Part shown: positions 58,101-64,000 of the stretch, in pieces
Numbering within the stretch: position 1 is the first letter of the stretch
Layout of the letters: each line of letters opens with the position of its first letter
Origin: Musa acuminata AAA Group
Taxonomy: Eukaryota; Streptophyta; Magnoliopsida; Zingiberales; Musaceae
Direction of reading: 5' to 3'
Assembly: GCF_036884655.1 (NCBI RefSeq)
Contig: NC_088338.1
Span: 5,181,501 to 5,245,500 of the forward strand
Length of the DNA stretch: 64,000 nt
The notes under the pieces: model-generated
Databases searched by the model: none
Told to the model about the DNA's origin: nothing
What the model saw: only the letters and a program-made list of their open reading frames with translations
Position numbers and translations under genes: made by a program

Positions 58101-61100
58101 GCCTAAGAACCTGATGCGTGCACCTTGCGTTTGGCCTGAAGCACACCTAGGCACGTTGTCAGGCTCGATTTTGATGTGCCTGTGAGCCTAATGTATCAAC
58201 CATGATGGTATGGACATGTGTTAATGTGTTACGGAGGTCAATAGATGTTGTCGTTAGAAGAGGTGACACATTAGTACTAGTGGTGTTGCGAGAGGTAAGA
58301 GGGAGACTTAAGAAGACTTTATTAGAAACTATAAAATATAAATAAAGATTTAAGAGCTCTTAATTTAATTATTGATATTGCCTTATTCAAAACTAAATGG
58401 CACCATTATGGCATGATGTTGTTGGTAGTTCTTTCTGTGAATTGTAAACAGCTGGAAAACATTTTGATATAACTCCATTTCTGAGAATTTGCACAAAAAA
58501 CTGAATCCTGCCATTAAACTAAATCATTACTATTTTTTAAAATTATGTTCCTGAATTCTTGAAGACTTGAACTATTGGTGTCTTGAGAATTTTGTACTTA
58601 AAATACTGAATTCTACTCGTAATCTAGAATAACTATTATCCTTCCTACACTATCTTAATAGTATAGGAATACAAATACTTTCTTTGTGGATCTTTTGATA
58701 TTTCAACTTTTGAGTCTGAGTTGGCAATGGCAAGAAATTGGGCATTCATGTGCATAGTGAATCTTAAATTATTTTATGCTGTACCATAGGTTTTTGAAAC
58801 TGCTAAAGACAATTTTTGGCAATTTATTTTTTTTAAAATTATCTAATTAGTTGAGCACCACAATTTGATCCTTTACCTAGCTACTTTTGCAGATTTTTGT
58901 GTAATGTTTAATGTGATAATAAGAGAGTACACTGCATTATTTTGGTCCTATTATAAGCTAATACTATAAAGTTCATGTTAGTTGTTTGTGAAAAATGATT
59001 ATTATTTTAAAAGCTTTTTCCTTGATTCTATATGCAGAAAGCTTGTTACACATGTACTCAGCCTATATCAGAATACTCTGTCCGACCAAACTTGAGTAAG
59101 ATTCTAATTGATGCTTTATATTAAGAAATATTAACCAAAGGAAATGCTGATTCTTATGCTTCTGTCACATTTACTGTGTTCATGTTTTTTTATTTTGAGC
59201 TATACTCACATGTCATATATTTCCTTTATATGTTGTTGCAATATGCATGGGGCGTTACAATTTGTCAATCATTACTTGCATCTGTAACAATATATGACAT
59301 TGTTTCCTGGTTCTGTTTCCACTGGTAGTGCAACTTTTCTATATCATATATTTATTAAATTTAATATGAAGCCGGAATTAGTTATGGCCATAGTTACAGT
59401 TCGAATGTTAGAATTCGGTCGGTACAACCCACCTTGATAAGCCATTAATGCACAAGTTTCAGCTCAATTGAACTTTACTAAATGTAACCAACAATAGATG
59501 GAACATGGAACTTGGGACTAGTGATTTCAATAGGCGCTTGGGCGCTTGCCTAGGCGCTCGGACGAGGCGAGGCCCGAGTGCCTCGCTTCATTTCTAGGCA
59601 GTGCGCTTCAAAGAGGCGTTTTGCGCTTCGGGCGAGTGCCTGGGTTAAACTAGGTGACCGAACCAACGTTTTAGGTCTAGTTTGGTCTTCGGTGCTTTAG
59701 TTGGTTCAATCGAACCAACTAAAGCACCGATATCAGCCTTCCTCTTGCGACTTCCTAACCCTAAGCCCGCTCATCGCTGCCACTGACACTGTCGCTGTTG
59801 CAGCCACTATCATCGCTCATTGCTCCCACTGCTCGTTGCTACCGCTGTCACTGCCGCTGGCATTGTCGTCGCTCGCCGCTCTCGTTGTTGCTGCCGTTGC
59901 CACTTCTCGCTGCTGCCACTGTCGCCTCTCCCGCTCCCACTCCCGTTGCCGTTGCTCGTTGCTACCTCTTCTCACATCGACTCGATAGTATACTATTAAC
60001 AGTACATTAACAGTATACTGTTAACTGTATACTAATAACAATATTTTTTATTTATTAGATTAATAATATATTATTTTGATTTTAATATTATTAATTTTTA
60101 TTTAACTAAGTATATTTATTAATTATATTATATACTTTTATATTTTAGCGTCTCGCTTCGCTCGAGCGAGCGCCTAGCGCCTCAGACGTTTTTGGACCTT
60201 GGTGCCTTTTGGCGCCTAATGCTTTTTAAATCACTGTCTGGGACTAGTATTTTGAGCTAGCTTTAGTATCATATTTGGTTTTGACATTATCAATATAAGG
60301 ATAATAATTTTATCACAAATTCGTAGGATTTTCCTCCTATGGACGAACTTTTTTCGTCAAGGGAAGAAAGATCCCTTCAAGCGAAATTAGAGAAGGATGG
60401 ATGAGAGACAGAGAAGGTCTCTTAAGAAATATAGAGAGGTAGCATTGAGATATCAACTGTCATTGATTCTAGGGACTAACGATGTCATGTATAAACACTT
60501 CCTTGTCCCTCTCCTATTTTAAACCAACTAGGATTATTTCTTTAAAACAACTAAAGCTAGTTTTAGTATATGTTGGATTAGTTTTGCTAGTTACACTAGG
60601 AAAAGTGTAAGCTCCTTCTCCTACTATGATTCCAAAGGTCTCTTAATGGTACTAGGAAATCCCCAGGCAGGTAGGCTAACAGGGACTTGATTGGGTCTTC
60701 ACTCATCTAGTTTGATCTTTGTTTCACGTGGTCTACACAGTGGGACCTATAAACGGATCCATTCAAGTGCTCTGTGGCCTGGAAAAGTGACTAGTGCAAA
60801 TTTGTGCAGAATGTTCTAAACTATGGCTGGAACTAGAGAAGATGATTTCTGACCAAAGGAAGGGTCTTTTGTCAGCTGAATTTTTGCATTGTAACTCCTG
60901 TATGTTTCATTATTTCTTCACTTGATTCATGCACAAGGAAACTTCGTATGACTGAACTTTGGCTTTCAATCTTATTTTCTTTTGTATTTGTAACTTGAGC
61001 AATTTCCTTCCTGACAAGGGAGTAGTTTTAAGCTATGTGGAAGATTACTTGAGAATAAAACTGAAGAGTTAACTTTCTTTAGGCCCTAGATTATTTGGCT

Positions 61101-63536
61101 AATTTTTGTAGAAGGCACCATGATGTCACATATCTATTGACCTTTTCAATATGAACAATTGGTGGCTGAAAATTAGGCTTATAATAGCAAATATTATTAA
61201 TTTTCATAAGCATATCTTTTACCGAGCTTACCATTTTCTGGGGCTTGTTTGAGTGTAATTTCATACGACTGCTATAACTTGGCTAATTTCATCCTGCAAA
61301 AGAGTAATTGGATTTTTCGAATACCTACAGAAATTGATCCACAATTTTTTGTTTTTTTATGCTGTGTTTTTCAATACCACAAGATATCAATCGTATCCTA
61401 CCACTCTGTTATAGTACCAGTGTACCATCTGACCATCTGGACCAATATATATGGAACACTTTTTGAGTATATTTCCTATTGGTGTACCGAGGAGGCATCT
61501 TGTACCATCAGTGTGAATTGGTCCAATAAGGTTCCAGTAAGTATACCATTTCTGATATTAAAAACCTTAGTTGATATACATTAACAGAAGATAGAGCTCT
61601 GATACACATTGTCATTAAATGAAAATTAAACAAACAATTCATGCCAAATTGTCGGTGGACCATACCAGGAAATTTCATGGTCAACTTATGCAGCACTTCA
61701 TTTATTTTCCATTATTCTTAAATGGAAATAAGACAAATAATTTATGCTGTAATGCAGGTGGACCATATGCCTTGTTGAACATTTGTTCCACAAAATTTCA
61801 TGGGCAACTTATGCGACACTTCATTATTTTTATTGGGAAACCTATGCAATTGATACCATACTTGGTGAGATTGTTGGAAAGTTGTATTCCACTCAGTCTG
61901 TACCCACAAAATCTTGTCCAACCCGTCTAAATTTGAACATGTATCTTTAAAAGTGAGTAGGTGGTCAGAAAGGATTTGTGTAGCCAACCCTCAACAGTGC
62001 AGCTTAAAGTTTTCTTGTTCTTTCTATTGTGTTTATGAAGCACTTTGTCATACTTACCTTTCCTTTTAATAACAATAAAATGTTTTGCAATTTCTAGGAC
62101 AAATTTAAGCTATTGGCACCACTGTGGTTATCTAATAACTATTTGTGCCCCTTTGTTCATGCCAGACATCTGCTTTAACGAGTAACATATTATGGATAGA
62201 AGAAATTAACGAAATTATTTATTAGAAAAGAGTAAGCCAATGCTAGTGCAGAGGGGGAACTTTTAAAAGTGGTAAATTTTGTTTGTTTACTGCAGTATAT
62301 TTGCATTTGTAACCACTTTCTCTTTGTATAAGAACACAACTAAGCAAACATTACAATAACAAGTGTAGCATGAAGAAACTGTTGAGTTACTATGGAAAAG
62401 AGTAGTTAGGAACTAAAATGAAACTAAGGTGGTAAGTTATTTTTTCTAAAATTTTATTCACTGTAATGTACTTTCTTCTTGTGATAATGTAATGAAGAAA
62501 TCAGTATAATCCAAAGTCCAACTTTCTACATACATAGGGATGAGTGTTTTTTTATCTCTCTTGAAAGATAGAAAACCTTCCAACCTGCTAGTGTTCATCG
62601 CTGATATGGGCTTAACAGATGAGCTACATTAGGATTAATACATAGAAAACAATAAGCCAAGAAGTTATTTGATAATTCAGTGCATTCACACCAGATATGG
62701 CAGGTTCACTTGATCTTAAATCTCATGGGTACTTGTTTCAGCTACAGAACTTTCCATTGTAAATATGAACAGATATTGGTGATCCACTGCTTATGTGATT
62801 GTTTCTTTTTCCCAAAATTGAGGTCTTGGATGTTTCCTGCTTTTGTGTGCATTCCAACCAAAATATTTATTGCATACAGATTTATATTATGTGCTAGAAT
62901 TGTTGGTGAGCTCACTGAACAATTACAAGGGTATCTGTAACATTTTTCCTGACAGAGTACTGCCAGTAATTTCTTCATATTGGTGTTCGTTTCTAGATTT
63001 GATTAGATGCAGTTCGATATGTGCACATTGTGTTTGCTTCTTGCTAATTCGTGCAACATTCTATCTCATTTCTTATTTCACTTCTCAGCTCTTCGTGCCA
63101 CTGTTCAGGCATTCCGCAGGGAAGATGAATTGCATTTGTTTAAAGCAACCAAGAGAAAAAGAGAGAGGTTTGAGCAGGTGGGCATTTTTGTTCGGTACAG
63201 TGGTGCATCTTATATGATTTAGATTGTATTTCACATAGCGTGATGTTCTGTCCTCCTTTTAAGATATTTTCTTCTATTGATTATGAAGGAAAAGTGCAAT
63301 CACAATGATTCTTTTTCCATGGATCTTTCTCGTGGTAAAGGTGTTCAATTTCCATTTGCTGTATCTGACAAGGTTATTATCAAGGTGAGATGATGAGGAG
63401 TTTCATGAGTTGGTTTGTCGGGCTCCATTATTTTCATATTTTTGACGTAAAAGGAATTTCTTCAGGGGAACAAGAGGACTCCACAAAGGTTTGTTGGTCG
63501 TGTAGCAGTTGTGACAACGCAGTGCTTGAATGGATG
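55138..63536 (+). CDS. PUB62: U-box E3 ubiquitin ligase, PUB62/63-like (3' end outside window)
   Basis: Exons inferred: 55138-55579, 55671-55947, 57556-57637, 59038-59095, 63089-63177, 63289-63384 and 63466-63536. Phases agree, giving 371 residues, and the gene continues past the right edge. The N-terminal third is disordered, with an acidic run (EDEEDDEEDGDDDDEDVDDG). The U-box begins at about residue 238: DPITGTLMDDAMILSCGHSFG, then ACYTCTQPIS and VRPNL, then RATVQAFRRE. The C-terminal part has VGRVAVVTTQCLNGW, a block seen in Arabidopsis PUB62/PUB63. U-box proteins pass ubiquitin from E2 to substrate without bound zinc; the substrate is unknown. The intron 59096-63088 is 4.0 kb and carries a hAT-type element and duplicated repeats. 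Intron 2 (55948-57555) has nothing notable. Confidence 0.88.
57850..58200. repeat. Possible transposon remnant in a U-box gene intron
   Basis: An island of higher GC than the surrounding intron, with recurring words such as CTAATG, TGTGCCT and AGGCTCGATTTTGATG. No ends, target duplication or coding domain could be recognised, so the call is weak. Confidence 0.3.
59519..60236. mobile_element. hAT-type non-autonomous element in a U-box gene intron
   Basis: The left end reads TAGTGATTTCAATAGGCGC. Read inward, the right end is CAGTGATTTAAAAAGCATTAGGCGCC. Both fit the hAT terminus consensus YARNG. Flanking 8-mers CTTGGGAC (59511-59518) and TCTGGGAC (60237-60244) match at 6 of 8 bases, consistent with an aged target duplication. 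Inside are GGCGCTTGGGCG-type repeats, a CT/GC-rich coding-like block (about 59740-59980) and then an AT-rich block. There is no transposase. Confidence 0.75.
61370..61570. repeat. Degenerate relative of the hAT-type element at 12706
   Basis: Contains CAATACCAC, GTACCAGTGTACC and GGTGTACCGAGG words and ends TTAAAAACCTTAG, whose complement CTAAGGTTTTTAA resembles that family's terminus. Too decayed to define both ends. Confidence 0.4.
61607..61838. repeat. Imperfect tandem duplication, unit about 100-120 bp
   Basis: Two adjacent copies share AAATGRAAATWA, GGTGGACCATA, AATTTCATGG and CAACTTATGC followed by CACTTCATT. Part of the first copy is also found near 47850, so this is a dispersed repeat that was duplicated in place. 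Confidence 0.65.
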
Positions 63537-64000
63537 GTCAGTTATCTTAGAAGTTATCTTTGTTTTTGTAGATCATAATATATTATTTGTGATCTATGAT
63601 TATCTTTCTGGTGACTATCAATGATAATGATCTATACTTTTAACTGTTTTTCATGCTGATCAAAACCATGTTGCTGATAGAGGGAGAGAGGAGGATACTC
63701 AGAAGACGACCTACACATAGGTGTTAGGCTTTTCTTTGTTGCTATTCTTAGTTTTAGAAATTTTAGGATTTGTCACATATTTTGAAACCTTTCCTAGGAA
63801 GCAAGACTAATCATGAGTTTCTGGTGAAAACTGGTTTACACTAGCTACACAAATGTGAAAGCTAAGCCTTTTGCTCTTCTCATGTTTTCCTTTGTTAGAA
63901 TACATAAAATTCTGATCTGAGTTAATCTTCATCCTTTTTATAGTGTGTATTATGTTGATTGGTGGTGAACATGTAGTTCATCTAAAAGGATATGCACGAA
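63537..64000 (+). other. Intron of the U-box gene running off the right edge
   Basis: After the donor TG|GTCAGT at 63537 no further exon of the gene was recognised before the window ends. The sequence is AT-rich. Confidence 0.5.

Noticed and set aside
59701..60010. Open frames rich in Leu, Ser and Arg inside the hAT-type element
   Set aside because: They come from low-complexity CT/GC-rich filler within a non-autonomous element.

Overview
The window is nuclear DNA from a flowering plant. It is AT-rich, its genes are split by GT-AG introns, and the two genes with GC-rich first exons (the PPR gene and the NRG2-like gene) show the steep 5' GC gradient typical of monocots. Gene content and repeats fit a Musa-like (Zingiberales) genome, but that taxonomic placement is inference. 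No tRNA, rRNA, CRISPR array or prokaryotic operon was seen.

Layout, left to right: the last codons of an unidentified gene (1-81); an LNK2-like clock coactivator gene (1998-8959, +) with a decayed Ty1/copia pol fragment in one intron; a long fold-back repeat (9513-10610); a mitochondrial-type PPR gene (11095-15138, -) whose intron holds a hAT-type non-autonomous element and a LINE remnant, and whose upstream region carries a 3-copy tandem repeat ending in a perfect 42-bp palindrome; a 3.5-kb intergenic block with a degenerate 40-bp minisatellite; an NRG2-like DUF630/DUF632 gene (19122-27594, +); a small intronless RING-H2 gene (28523-28933, -); about 5 kb of repeat-rich intergenic DNA; a GAMYB-type R2R3-MYB gene with a miR159 site (34612-39720, +); a WRKY44/TTG2-like group I WRKY gene (41017-42582, -); a ribosomal protein S15a (uS8) gene broken by one nonsense codon (48840-49417, +); two metallothionein genes facing each other tail to tail (50599-51064, + and 53019-53512, -); and the 5' part of a PUB62/63-like U-box E3 ligase gene (55138 to beyond the right edge, +), with another hAT-type element in its longest intron.

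The genes are independent eukaryotic units and not one pathway. Several are regulators: clock/light (LNK2), nitrate or leaf signalling (NRG2-like), gibberellin/anther and miR159 (GAMYB), epidermal and flavonoid traits (WRKY44/TTG2) and ubiquitin ligation (RING-H2, U-box). The points most worth a second look are the ribosomal protein gene with a premature stop but intact splice sites, two GC-AG introns, a 72-nt frame-preserving intron in the WRKY gene, the palindrome and tandem array upstream of the PPR gene, the fold-back element made of tandem units in inverted arms, and two hAT-type elements with GC-rich interiors. I did not find a convincing wholly new system.
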